A stretch of 8,106 nucleotides of DNA, from the NCBI GenBank assembly GCA_947169755.1, contig CAMVQX010000071.1, positions 1 to 8,106 on the forward strand. Reading direction: 5' to 3'. The DNA is from an uncultured bacterium. Lineage in GTDB: Bacteria; Cyanobacteriota; Vampirovibrionia; Gastranaerophilales; Gastranaerophilaceae. Made by a program: the position numbers and the translations under genes. A model generated the notes under the pieces. It was not told where the DNA came from, searched no databases, and saw only the letters and a program-made list of their open reading frames with translations. Shown here piece by piece: positions 1-5,950 of the stretch; position 1 is the first letter of the stretch, and each line of letters begins with the position of its first letter.

Positions 1-172
1 TAGAAGAATCAAAAGAAAAATTTCTTATTTTAGATGCTTCAAACAAGTCACACGCAGCACTTATAATAGGTAAATCATCTTTTGAAACATTCTTTGCAAC
101 ATATTTTATTGTATTCTCATTAATGTCGAGTCCCTGAAAAACAGGTGTATATGAATAATTATCTATTCTCAT
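1..172 (-). CDS. Small protein of unknown function, paralog of the next gene (C-terminus beyond the window)
   Basis: Reading the minus strand from the ATG at 172 gives an open frame to the window edge: it begins MRIDNYSYTPVFQGLDIN and continues through a DLFEAS segment to NFSFDSS, 57 codons in all. By hand alignment about 31 of 56 positions match the neighbouring 113-aa protein encoded at 208-549, including the MxIDNYSYxPxFQ N-terminus, the LPxI segment, DLFE and NFSF, so the two are tandem paralogs. An AGGAA-type ribosome binding site lies 8 bases before the ATG. I see no signal peptide or membrane segment in the visible part. The family is unknown to me. The gene is probably about 110 codons long if it matches its paralog. 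Confidence 0.8.
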   Translation of the reverse strand, partial: MRIDNYSYTPVFQGLDINENTIKYVAKNVSKDDLPIISAACDLFEASKIRNFSFDSS

Positions 173-196
173 AATATTTTTTCCTAATATTGCTTT

Positions 197-219
197 AAAT
201 TATTTTGTTAGTTTATAAC
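197..219. repeat. 23-bp direct repeat, copy 1 (covers the 3' end of the 113-aa gene)
   Basis: This 23-base sequence is identical to 586-608. On the minus strand its first 12 bases encode the last three residues (Val-Ile-Asn) and the TAA stop of the gene at 208-549, and the rest is AT-rich trailer. It lies 24 bases upstream of the start of the next paralog. The other copy lies 36 bases upstream of the first paralog. This places one copy before each of the two tandem genes, as expected from unequal duplication of a gene-plus-tail unit. Confidence 0.8.
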
Positions 220-549
220 GTTACGGTTTACTTGTTCAAGCGACTTACTATTTTCGACCAGCGTTAAGCAACTTTTAACTATATCGTAAATTGAGAAATT
301 TCTACTTTCCGGATATCTTGCAACAGTAAACCATCTGCCTGGTTGTTTTTCTTCTTGAACTTTAACTAAAAGCGAATTCGCAGCAGAACTGAAAGAAAAA
401 TTCTTTTCAGATTTTTCAAATAAATCAAACGCATCCATTATTTTAGGCAAATATTTTTTTGGAGCATTCTCGACAACATAGTTCATTGTTGCGTCATCAA
501 TCACTAGCCTTTGAAAAGTAGGCCTGTATGAATAGTTATCTATCTTCAT
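208..549 (-). CDS. Small protein of unknown function (113 aa), tandem paralog of the gene at 1-172
   Basis: A complete 113-residue frame. I do not recognise a family. It starts MKIDNYSYRPTFQRL, nearly the same as its left-hand paralog. It has a predicted helical stretch around residues 28-48 (LPKIMDAFDLFEKSEK), a Ser/Phe-rich segment at 50-57, a possible strand pair at 60-78 (LLVKVQEE, GRWFTVARYP) and a helical C-terminus at 87-110. No signal peptide, membrane helix or Cys cluster is visible, so it is probably cytosolic. The start is supported by AGGAG 7 bases upstream of the ATG. It lies 66 bases downstream of argS on the same strand and could be transcribed from the argS promoter. The N-terminal Tyr-x-Pro-x-Phe pattern recurs in other small proteins of the window. 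Existence of the gene is well supported by the paralogy; its function is unknown. Confidence 0.82.
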   Translation of the reverse strand: MKIDNYSYRPTFQRLVIDDATMNYVVENAPKKYLPKIMDAFDLFEKSEKNFSFSSAANSLLVKVQEEKQPGRWFTVARYPESRNFSIYDIVKSCLTLVENSKSLEQVNRNVIN

Positions 550-580
550 AATATTCTCCTATGTTTGTTATTAAAAACAG

Positions 581-598
581 AACAAAAATTATTTTGTT
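581..598 (-). terminator. Weak candidate terminator hairpin downstream of argS
   Basis: AACAAAA (581-587) and TTTTGTT (592-598) are perfect complements around a 4-base loop. On the minus strand the hairpin is followed by CTGTTTTT. The stem has a single G-C pair, so it would be thermodynamically weak. It could partly end argS transcripts before the 113-aa gene or be a chance result of AT-richness. Confidence 0.25.
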
Positions 599-608
599 AG
601 TTTATAAC
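586..608. repeat. 23-bp direct repeat, copy 2 (argS to 113-aa gene interval)
   Basis: Identical over 23 bases to 197-219. Here it sits in the intergenic gap after argS. The bases that encode Val-Ile-Asn-stop in the other copy are present but attached to no gene, which suggests the leftover tail of an earlier paralog copy or of the duplication breakpoint. Confidence 0.8.
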
Positions 609-615
609 AAAAAAT

Positions 616-2358
616 TTACATCTTTTCAGGAGCACTAACCGCCAGAATATCTTCCAAAGCATTTCTAAGAACCGTTTTTACAGCCCAAACAAGAGAAATC
701 CTTGCTTTCATCATTTCTTTATCATCTGATATTACGCGATTTGCGTTATAGAATGAATGAAATTCAGATGCAAGTTCTTGAACATATCTGCAAATTGTAT
801 AAACTTGACGAGATTCTGCTGAATTTTTTATTACAGACTTGTACTCTTCAAGTTTTAAAATTAATTTTCTTGCAGTATCCAATGTCGGAAGTACAATAGC
901 TGAATTAAAACCACTTATTAAACTGTTTAATTCAGCTTCACTCATTGGGGCTAAAGATTTTTCACCTGTTTGAGTATCTAATTTTTCAGAAACAACATTC
1001 CTCAAAATCGAACAAGCCCTTGCGTGTGCATACTGGCAATAGAATACAGGATTTTCATCAGAATTTGTTTTTGCAAGTTCTATATCAAAATCAAGTGTTG
1101 TATCAATATTTCTCATAGCCATCCAAAAACGCGTAGCGTCAACTCCTACTTCATCAACCAAATCTTCTAAGGTAACCATATTTTTACGTTTGCCCATACG
1201 GACTTCGTTACCGTTGATAACGAGATTTACAAGCTGCCCCAAAAGGACTTCAAGTTTATCGGGATTGTAACCTAATGCCGCCAAAGAAGCTTTTACTCTG
1301 GCAACATAACCGTGGTGATCTGCACCCCAAATATCAATCATTCTGTCAAATCCGCGTTCTAATTTGTCTGCATGGTATGCTATATCGGCAGTCAAATAAG
1401 TATTTGAGCCATCAACTTTTTTGATAACTCTATCCTGGTCATCACCGTAATCAGAGGATTTGAACCAAGTTGCACCATCTTTTTCATAGATTTTACCGGA
1501 TTTGGTTAATTTATCAACATAATAATTTACTTTTCCTGAGTTATGGAGTGTCAATTCGGAATAGAAATTATCAAATTTGACACGCATTTTATCCAATAAA
1601 TCTCTTTGAACTTTTTCTTCATATTCTTTTGCAAAATCACAAAGGACCTGTAAATCTATCTTTGAAACATCATTATTAACAGATTTCAAAAGACTATCAT
1701 TTTTTTCAATAAAAGCTTTTGCAACTTCAATTAAATAATCACCCGGATAATAATTTTTTCTCTCCTCTTCATCTTCAGGAAAATCAACCTTTTCACCGAG
1801 TTCTTGACGAATCCTTATTGCAAGAGAACGTCCCAATTTTTGAATTTGAGAACCTGCATCGTTTATATAAAATTCCTGATAAACTTCATGTCCATAAAAT
1901 TTTAAAAGATTTGCAAGAACTGAGCCCATAGCAGCCCAACGTCCGTGACCAATGTGGAAAGGTCCGGTAGGATTTGCTGAAATATATTCTAATATAATTT
2001 TTTCAGTTTTAACGTTCTCCGGTTTTCCAAACTCACATTTTTTATTAAAAATTTCTTCAACCAAGCTTGATAAAAGTTTTTTGCCTGCTTTAAAATTTAT
2101 AAAACCGCCAACACAAGTGTATTCGTTGTCTTCTTTTTCAATATGATTTAATATAACATTAGCAATCATAGGAGGGGCAATTTTTGCAAACCTTGCAAGT
2201 GATGATACGTTAACGGCAAAATCGCCAAAATCCGGATTTTTTGGACGTTCAACAACCAAAGTTCCGGGCTGATATTCTTTCATTTCACCAAGTTTGCCGT
2301 TATCTACTGCATTTTTTAAAGCTTTTTCTACACATGTTATAAAATAATCTTTTATCAT
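616..2358 (-). CDS. argS: Arginyl-tRNA synthetase (class I)
   Basis: ArgRS joins arginine to tRNA-Arg using ATP in the cytosol. The 580-aa length is normal for the family. Domains in order: the N-terminal Add-1 tRNA-binding domain (about 1-110), the class I Rossmann catalytic core with EYISANPTGPFHIGHGR (HIGH at 135-138), IWGADHHGYVARVKA (343-357) and VLLGQLVNLV (371-380), then the helical DALR anticodon-binding domain starting near NPVFYCQYAHAR (436-447) and ending in VSAPEKM, the usual ArgRS C-terminus. The KMSKS loop is replaced by RMGKRKN (387-393), a divergence common in ArgRS. The start is supported by CAGGAGAG 5 bases before the ATG. It is divergent from mgtE and heads the minus-strand run that includes the two small paralogs. 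Two tRNA-Arg genes lie in the same window (5134-5207 and 6106-6181), which are its presumed substrates. Identification is secure. Confidence 0.98.
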   Translation of the reverse strand: MIKDYFITCVEKALKNAVDNGKLGEMKEYQPGTLVVERPKNPDFGDFAVNVSSLARFAKIAPPMIANVILNHIEKEDNEYTCVGGFINFKAGKKLLSSLVEEIFNKKCEFGKPENVKTEKIILEYISANPTGPFHIGHGRWAAMGSVLANLLKFYGHEVYQEFYINDAGSQIQKLGRSLAIRIRQELGEKVDFPEDEEERKNYYPGDYLIEVAKAFIEKNDSLLKSVNNDVSKIDLQVLCDFAKEYEEKVQRDLLDKMRVKFDNFYSELTLHNSGKVNYYVDKLTKSGKIYEKDGATWFKSSDYGDDQDRVIKKVDGSNTYLTADIAYHADKLERGFDRMIDIWGADHHGYVARVKASLAALGYNPDKLEVLLGQLVNLVINGNEVRMGKRKNMVTLEDLVDEVGVDATRFWMAMRNIDTTLDFDIELAKTNSDENPVFYCQYAHARACSILRNVVSEKLDTQTGEKSLAPMSEAELNSLISGFNSAIVLPTLDTARKLILKLEEYKSVIKNSAESRQVYTICRYVQELASEFHSFYNANRVISDDKEMMKARISLVWAVKTVLRNALEDILAVSAPEKM

Positions 2359-2378
2359 AATTCTCTCCTGTATAAAAA

Positions 2379-2384
2379 ATTATA
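2379..2384 (-). promoter_or_regulatory. Candidate -10 box for argS
   Basis: TATAAT on the minus strand, 20 bases upstream of the argS start codon. The only -35-like sequence is TTCACA (2404-2399), 14 bases away, which is shorter than the usual 16-18. The -10 match is exact but AT-rich background makes chance matches likely. Confidence 0.4.
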
Positions 2385-2390
2385 CTATAA

Positions 2391-2417
2391 ACAAACTATG
2401 TGAAATATATTGTTTGT
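2391..2417. promoter_or_regulatory. Inverted repeat in the argS-mgtE divergent region
   Basis: ACAAAC (2391-2396) and GTTTGT (2412-2417) are perfect complements separated by 15 bases, in the middle of the 73-bp divergent intergenic region and between the two candidate -10 boxes. It could be an operator serving both genes. It matches no regulator consensus that I can name, and six-base arms are short, so this is tentative. Confidence 0.25.
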
Positions 2418-2419
2418 AA

Positions 2420-2425
2420 TATAAT
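2420..2425 (+). promoter_or_regulatory. Candidate -10 box for mgtE, suggesting a leaderless or near-leaderless transcript
   Basis: TATAAT ends 6 bases before the mgtE ATG at 2432, so a transcript started from it would begin at about the A of the start codon. No Shine-Dalgarno sequence is present before this ATG, unlike the other complete genes of the window, which agrees with a leaderless message. No good -35 is visible. TATACT (2381-2386) is an alternative -10 that would give a leader of about 40 bases. Confidence 0.35.
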
Positions 2426-2431
2426 AATGAT

Positions 2432-3796
2432 ATGAACGTTCAAAATATTATTGACAGAATAAGAGAAATAATTGACGACGAGACCCTAGAACAGTTGAAA
2501 GAAGAACTGAACGGGTATCACGTTGCTGACCTTGCGGATATTTTTCAGGAATTAAAACCTGAAGAGCGTTTACAATGTTTCAAACTCTTAGAAGTTGAAA
2601 AAGCTGCCGATTTAATGGAATATTTGCCCCCGCAAATGCAAGTCGAACTTTTAAGTGATATTGATGAAAATCTTGCATCTCAAATTCTTACACAATTGCC
2701 TCATGACGCAGCAGCAGATGTCTTGGGTGATATGGAAGAAGATGAGAGTGAAACTTATTTAGACAAATTGCCTCACAAATTTTCGGAAGAAGTCAGAGAA
2801 CTTTTAACGTATAACGAAAATACTGCCGGCGGTATTATGAACCCTGTTGTTCTGACGGTAAATTCTGATATGAGTGTGAAAGAAGTATTGGATTATATCA
2901 GGATAAAAGCTGAAAAAGACAATATGGAACTTTATTACGTCTATGTAACCGATAAACAAAATCACCTTTTGGGTGTTGTATCATTAAGAAAACTTCTAAC
3001 CTCACCTATAAACCAAAAAATTGAAGATATTATGATTTCTGATATTGTAAAATTGCATGTTGATGATTACAGTGATTTTATAATTGATGAATTTATGAAA
3101 TACCAATATAACGCACTTCCTGTCGTCGACCTTTATAACAGATTAAAGGGAATGATTACATGGGACGATGTTCATGATTTGTTTGAAGAAGAAACAACTG
3201 AAGAAATTTACCAGTCTTCAGGTATTTCGACTGAAGTTGTAGATGAAGATGAAATCCTTTCCGGAAACATCTTTAATTCAATTCGTGCAAGAACTCCTTG
3301 GCTATTTATTACACTAATCGGTGAATTTATTGCCGTTAATGTAGGTAATCATTTTGACCATACATTACAGGCATTGCCTGTTATTGCAATATTTATGCCA
3401 TTATTAGCAGGTCTTGGCGGTAACATTGGCACACAAAGCATTACGTTAATGGTTCGTGGTCTTTCCACAGGGCAGGTTACACTCAGCTCAGCTCTTCACC
3501 ACATTTTTAGAGAAGCAGGTATCGGACTTTTCATCGGTAGTATATTCGGAATGCTTGTAACGCTTGTAACATGGGGTTGGCAGCATAACATAGAATTAGG
3601 TGCAATAGTCGGAATTGCAATGGCAATCAACATGACGATGGCTACTATAATCGGAACATTTACACCGTTTGCCCTCAAGGCAATGAAAGTTGATCCGGCC
3701 GTAGCCTCAGGTCCAGTTATTGCGACAACAATTGATGTTTTGGGATTGGCAATTTATTTTACCCTTGTATCAACCTATTTAATTAAAGTAATTTAA
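2432..3796 (+). CDS. mgtE: MgtE-family magnesium transporter/channel
   Basis: Inner-membrane Mg2+ channel that senses cytosolic Mg2+. The 454-aa length is normal. Domains in order: the MgtE N superhelical domain (about 10-128), with HVADLADIFQ and repeated acidic helices such as MEEDESETYLDKLP (101-114); a CBS pair (about 135-258), entered by the conserved-type NENTAGGIMNPV (128-139); a connecting helix; and the five-helix pore domain (about 285-454). Pore-domain signatures are ARTPWLFITLIGEF (286-299), AGLGGNIGTQS (326-336) and ASGPVIATTIDVLGL (425-439). Asp435 in this last motif corresponds to the pore Mg2+-binding Asp432 of the Thermus thermophilus protein by alignment from memory. The start choice fits the family N-terminus although no ribosome binding site precedes it. 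No M-box riboswitch could fit in the 73-bp upstream gap. It ends 12 bases before the LCP gene, so the two are probably one transcript. Confidence 0.96.
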   Translation: MNVQNIIDRIREIIDDETLEQLKEELNGYHVADLADIFQELKPEERLQCFKLLEVEKAADLMEYLPPQMQVELLSDIDENLASQILTQLPHDAAADVLGDMEEDESETYLDKLPHKFSEEVRELLTYNENTAGGIMNPVVLTVNSDMSVKEVLDYIRIKAEKDNMELYYVYVTDKQNHLLGVVSLRKLLTSPINQKIEDIMISDIVKLHVDDYSDFIIDEFMKYQYNALPVVDLYNRLKGMITWDDVHDLFEEETTEEIYQSSGISTEVVDEDEILSGNIFNSIRARTPWLFITLIGEFIAVNVGNHFDHTLQALPVIAIFMPLLAGLGGNIGTQSITLMVRGLSTGQVTLSSALHHIFREAGIGLFIGSIFGMLVTLVTWGWQHNIELGAIVGIAMAINMTMATIIGTFTPFALKAMKVDPAVASGPVIATTIDVLGLAIYFTLVSTYLIKVI

Positions 3797-3808
3797 AAGG
3801 AAAAATCA

Positions 3809-5134
3809 ATGACTAATAGAACAATGAATCGACAAGAAAGAACAGCCTCTTTTGTAAAACGAGTAAAAGAGGAAATGAGAGAAGAAAAATCTTCTTTCGG
3901 AAAAGTTTTTGTCGGTATGATAATAGTGTTTGTCGGAGTCATAACAGCGATATTTATATTATCAGGAAACGATAGCTTTTTAGTTAAACATTTTGGTGAA
4001 GATTCATTTATTACAAAATCATTTCAAAAATTTGTAAAAACAAGCAGCAAAAAAGAGCACGCAGATTTTCATCTGCCGTTTGGTCTAAGACGACAAAACA
4101 TTTTGTTTCTTGGTGTTGATGCAAGCGAGAATCCTAAAGATCCTTGGACCGGAACAAGAACAGATACAATAATTCTTGTAAATATTGACCCAAAAAATAA
4201 ATCGGTTAATGCGTTATCAATTCCGCGAGACAGTAAGGTTTATTTGCCAAAAGATAACGGTGTTAACAAAATCAATGCCGCACACACAATCGGCGGAATT
4301 GAAATGACTAAACGCACAATAGAAGATACTTTAGGCGTTCATATAGATAAATATGTAATGGTACACGACAATGCAGTAAAGGAAATTGTTGATGCAATGG
4401 GCGGATTAGATGTATATATTGAAAAGCCTATGCACTACAATGATTACGCCGGTCATTTACATATTAATTTTGACAAAGGAGATCATCATCTTGACGGTCA
4501 GGAAGCTGTAGAGTATCTACGTTTCAGACACGATGCGTTAGGTGATATCGGAAGAACACAGCGCCAGCAATGGCTTTTGAGAAGTCTTTTAACAAAATTA
4601 AAGCAGCCCGCAACAATTACAAAAATCCCCGATATTATTTCAGTTTCAAAAAAATACATAAAAACAGATATGTCATTTTATGAAATGTCACAATATGCCG
4701 CTTTGATGAAGCATGTTGATATGGACAAAATAGAAATAGCAACACTCCCCGGCGCACCAAATCAAAGAGGCTATATAAGCTACTGGATATTAGATCCTTT
4801 AAAAACTCAAGAAGTAATAAACAGACTTATTTACAGAGAAAAAGAAAGTTTTGATGAAAATGCTCAATACACAGCAAGTATTTTATCTTCAGATTCTTCA
4901 AAGCGGGATGAAATCTCAAATCATTTAAAAGATGCAAATATAGAAGTAAAATGTTCAGGACATATAAACAAAACTCATTCACAATTTATTTCACATTCTA
5001 AAAATATAACAATAGAATACTATAATTGGTTATCAAAAAAAGATGAAGTTTTTGCAGGGCTTCAGTTTGTTTATGATCCCGTAAATTACTATTGCGGAGA
5101 AAGTGATTTTACAATAATATTATCAAACAACTAG
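3809..5134 (+). CDS. LytR-CpsA-Psr (LCP) family cell-wall glycopolymer ligase with a LytR_C-like tail
   Basis: LCP enzymes move undecaprenyl-pyrophosphate-linked glycopolymers onto peptidoglycan on the outer face of the membrane. The 441-aa protein has a basic cytosolic N-terminus (1-31), one membrane helix (about 32-51, VFVGMIIVFVGVITAIFIL) and an outside LCP domain (about 94-265). Expected lipid-phosphate and metal-binding residues are visible: Arg117 and Asp119 in GTRTDTI, Arg140 and Asp141 in SIPRDS, and Arg238, Arg240, Asp242, Asp246, Arg249 and Arg252 in YLRFRHDALGDIGRTQRQQ. Residues 350-441 look like a diverged LytR_C domain, starting AQYTASILSSDSS. AAAGG (3796-3800) precedes the ATG and overlaps the end of mgtE. 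In-frame Met6 is a possible alternative start. The TAG stop shares its G with the first base of the downstream tRNA-Arg(CCG). Which polymer it attaches is not evident. Confidence 0.93.
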   Translation: MTNRTMNRQERTASFVKRVKEEMREEKSSFGKVFVGMIIVFVGVITAIFILSGNDSFLVKHFGEDSFITKSFQKFVKTSSKKEHADFHLPFGLRRQNILFLGVDASENPKDPWTGTRTDTIILVNIDPKNKSVNALSIPRDSKVYLPKDNGVNKINAAHTIGGIEMTKRTIEDTLGVHIDKYVMVHDNAVKEIVDAMGGLDVYIEKPMHYNDYAGHLHINFDKGDHHLDGQEAVEYLRFRHDALGDIGRTQRQQWLLRSLLTKLKQPATITKIPDIISVSKKYIKTDMSFYEMSQYAALMKHVDMDKIEIATLPGAPNQRGYISYWILDPLKTQEVINRLIYREKESFDENAQYTASILSSDSSKRDEISNHLKDANIEVKCSGHINKTHSQFISHSKNITIEYYNWLSKKDEVFAGLQFVYDPVNYYCGESDFTIILSNN

Positions 5135-5207
5135 CGCTTGTAGCTCAGTTGAATAGAGCGTCGCTCTCCGAAGGCGAAGGTCGCGGGTTTGACTCCCGCC
5201 AAGCGCA
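5134..5207 (+). tRNA. tRNA-Arg (anticodon CCG, reads CGG)
   Basis: Full cloverleaf of 74 bases without encoded CCA. Acceptor 5134-5140 (GCGCTTG) pairs perfectly with 5200-5206 (CAAGCGC). The D arm is GCTC/GAGC (5143-5146, 5156-5159). The anticodon stem is TCGCT/GGCGA around loop CTCCGAA (5166-5172), anticodon CCG at 5168-5170. The T arm is GCGGG/CCCGC around TTTGACT (5188-5194), and the discriminator is A5207. Arginine identity features known from E. coli, A20 (5153) and C35 (5169), are present. Unusual: position 19 is A (5152) and position 56 is T (5190), replacing the nearly universal G19-C56 pair by A-U. Its first base is the last base of the LCP stop codon, so it may be cut out of the mgtE-lcp transcript. 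A weak internal -10 (TATTAT, 5118-5123) could also drive it. No terminator is obvious before the convergent gene. Confidence 0.95.
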
Positions 5208-5228
5208 AGTTAATAATTAAGAACATCT

Positions 5229-5621
5229 CTACCATTTTATATTTTTATAAGATTCAATTGCACTATTAAGACCATTCTCTTTATTAAGTGCTTCAATTGT
5301 TCTTTTGTATAATGGTACAATTTCACTTACAGAGTGCATAGTTTTTTTCGGTACTGAACAGGATCTGCCATTAACCAGAGTGTAAAACGTATGGTAGTGT
5401 CCATAACTGGAATCAGGTTGCATATGTTTTAATTCTATGTTTACCGGATTTGATCTTTGTTCTTCAATAAGCCGTTGAAGATCACTAACAAAAGTTTCCA
5501 CTTCATGTGGTTTAGATATACGTGCCAAATCCTCAATAGCCGCAGCAACTCGCTCAGTATGCTCAGCAATAATTCCAAATGTAGGCTTGGATTGATATGG
5601 GGTATTATTTGAAACTAACAT
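5229..5621 (-). CDS. Protein of unknown function (130 aa)
   Basis: I do not recognise a family. The 130-aa protein has a polar N-terminus (MLVSNNTPYQSKPTFGI), a likely amphipathic helix region at about 19-55 (EHTERVAAAIEDLARI and VETFVSDLQRLIEEQ), a mixed segment rich in His and Tyr (65-84: HMQPD, YGHYHTFYTLVNGR) and a helical C-terminus (96-127). It has no membrane helix or signal peptide and a single Cys (88). The N-terminal KPTFG resembles the RPTFQ and TPVFQG of the small paralogs at the left edge. The start is well supported by AGGAG 7 bases before the ATG. It is convergent with tRNA-Arg(CCG), 21 bases apart, and lies downstream of the tRNA-tail repeat region on the same strand, behind a strong terminator, so it probably has its own promoter. 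Confidence 0.8.
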   Translation of the reverse strand: MLVSNNTPYQSKPTFGIIAEHTERVAAAIEDLARISKPHEVETFVSDLQRLIEEQRSNPVNIELKHMQPDSSYGHYHTFYTLVNGRSCSVPKKTMHSVSEIVPLYKRTIEALNKENGLNSAIESYKNIKW

Positions 5622-5677
5622 AAATTACTCCTAATTTTGTTACCCTATAAAATAACCTGTAAAGTAAAATTTTTGCT

Positions 5678-5692
5678 ATTATGTAACATAAT
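5678..5692. promoter_or_regulatory. 15-bp perfect palindrome upstream of the 130-aa gene (candidate operator)
   Basis: ATTATGT (5678-5684) and ACATAAT (5686-5692) are exact reverse complements around one central base. It lies 57-71 bases upstream of the start codon of the 130-aa gene, a place where a repressor or activator dimer could act. No regulator can be named from it, and AT-rich DNA gives such dyads by chance more often than balanced DNA. Confidence 0.35.
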
Positions 5693-5709
5693 GTTAAAAC
5701 CAAATAAAA

Positions 5710-5731
5710 TGGCCCCGGCGCGATTGTCTTG
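5710..5731 (-). repeat. tRNA-Arg(CCT) 3'-end repeat, copy 1 (att-like)
   Basis: The first 16 bases (5710-5725, TGGCCCCGGCGCGATT) are identical to 6106-6121, which is the T-loop to discriminator part of tRNA-Arg(CCT). All 22 bases are identical to copy 2 at 5929-5950, the last six (GTCTTG) being unlike the real tRNA. It is preceded by AAATAAAA, as at the real tRNA (AAATAAAAA). It carries only the tRNA 3' tail and cannot fold as a tRNA. Confidence 0.9.
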
Positions 5732-5789
5732 TATTTGCCAATTTTTAAAATGCTGTTAATCACTTCGCTCGCATTTGACGTGACTCCGC

Positions 5790-5833
5790 TTGAGCCTTAT
5801 ATGTCCTGCGGACAGCTTATCAATAAGGCTCAA
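5790..5833. repeat. Nested inverted repeat in unit A
   Basis: TTGAGCCTTAT (5790-5800) and ATAAGGCTCAA (5823-5833) are perfect 11-base complements. The 22-base interval holds a second small hairpin, GTCC-TGC-GGAC (5803-5813). It could fold as an RNA stem with an internal stem-loop on either strand. No T-run follows, so it is not a typical terminator. Unit B has no equivalent at this place. Confidence 0.6.
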
Positions 5834-5859
5834 CGCTCCGCACTTAGCTCGCTCGTTCC

Positions 5860-5877
5860 GAACGCAATATGGCGTTC
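5860..5877. repeat. Small hairpin in unit A
   Basis: GAACGC (5860-5865) pairs with GCGTTC (5872-5877) around AATATG. An overlapping alternative, CGTTC-C-GAACG (5854-5864), competes for the same GAACG. A corresponding GAACG...CGTTC element occurs in unit B (6041-6071). Confidence 0.45.
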
Positions 5878-5892
5878 TCACCTTTACCTAAC

Positions 5893-5931
5893 CCAAATAA
5901 AAAGAAGGCATTTAGCCTTCTTTTTATTTGG
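5893..5931. terminator. Strong bidirectional Rho-independent terminator
   Basis: A perfect 17-base inverted repeat (5893-5909 with 5915-5931) around the 5-base loop ATTTA. The GC-richer core is AGAAGGC/GCCTTCT, flanked by an A-run on the 5' side and TTTTTATTT on the 3' side, so it has terminator form on both strands. On the minus strand it would end transcripts coming through tRNA-Arg(CCT), about 175 bases after the tRNA, and insulate the 130-aa gene. Its last three bases (5929-5931) overlap the start of tRNA-tail copy 2. Confidence 0.85.
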
Positions 5932-5950
5932 CCCCGGCGCGATTGTCTTG
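5929..5950 (-). repeat. tRNA-Arg(CCT) 3'-end repeat, copy 2 (att-like)
   Basis: Identical over 22 bases to 5710-5731, and over the first 16 to the 3' end of tRNA-Arg(CCT) at 6106-6121. It sits directly next to the terminator and is followed at once by TTCGCTCGCA (5951-5960), which in unit A lies 33 bases further from the repeat. It marks the border between units A and B. Confidence 0.9.

Larger units (their letters stand above)
5732..5892. repeat. Inter-repeat unit A (non-coding, hairpin-rich)
   Basis: A 161-bp stretch between tRNA-tail copies 1 and 2 without a credible gene. It is richer in G and C than the flanking DNA and carries, in order, TTCGCTCGCA (5764-5773), a large nested hairpin (5790-5833), GCTCGCTCG (5847-5855), a GAACGC/GCGTTC hairpin (5860-5877) and GCGTTCTCA (5872-5880). 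The same landmarks in the same order occur in unit B (5951-6105), so the units are related, diverged copies. The frame open across it from a TTG at 5729 has no ribosome binding site and runs through the terminator, so I do not call it. Confidence 0.65.

Noticed and set aside
702..2146. Several plus-strand frames of 64-70 codons opposite argS
   Set aside because: All lie antisense to a secure gene, have no ribosome binding site support and no recognisable product.
2359..2431. M-box magnesium riboswitch before mgtE
   Set aside because: The gap is only 73 bases and shared with the argS promoter; an M-box needs far more sequence and none of its helices can be seen.
3496..3678. 60-codon minus-strand frame inside mgtE
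   Set aside because: Antisense shadow of the membrane domain; hydrophobicity follows from the opposite strand.
5710..5950. Degenerate tRNA genes at tail copies 1 and 2
   Set aside because: Only the 3' 16 bases match; no D arm, anticodon arm or acceptor 5' strand can be found next to them.
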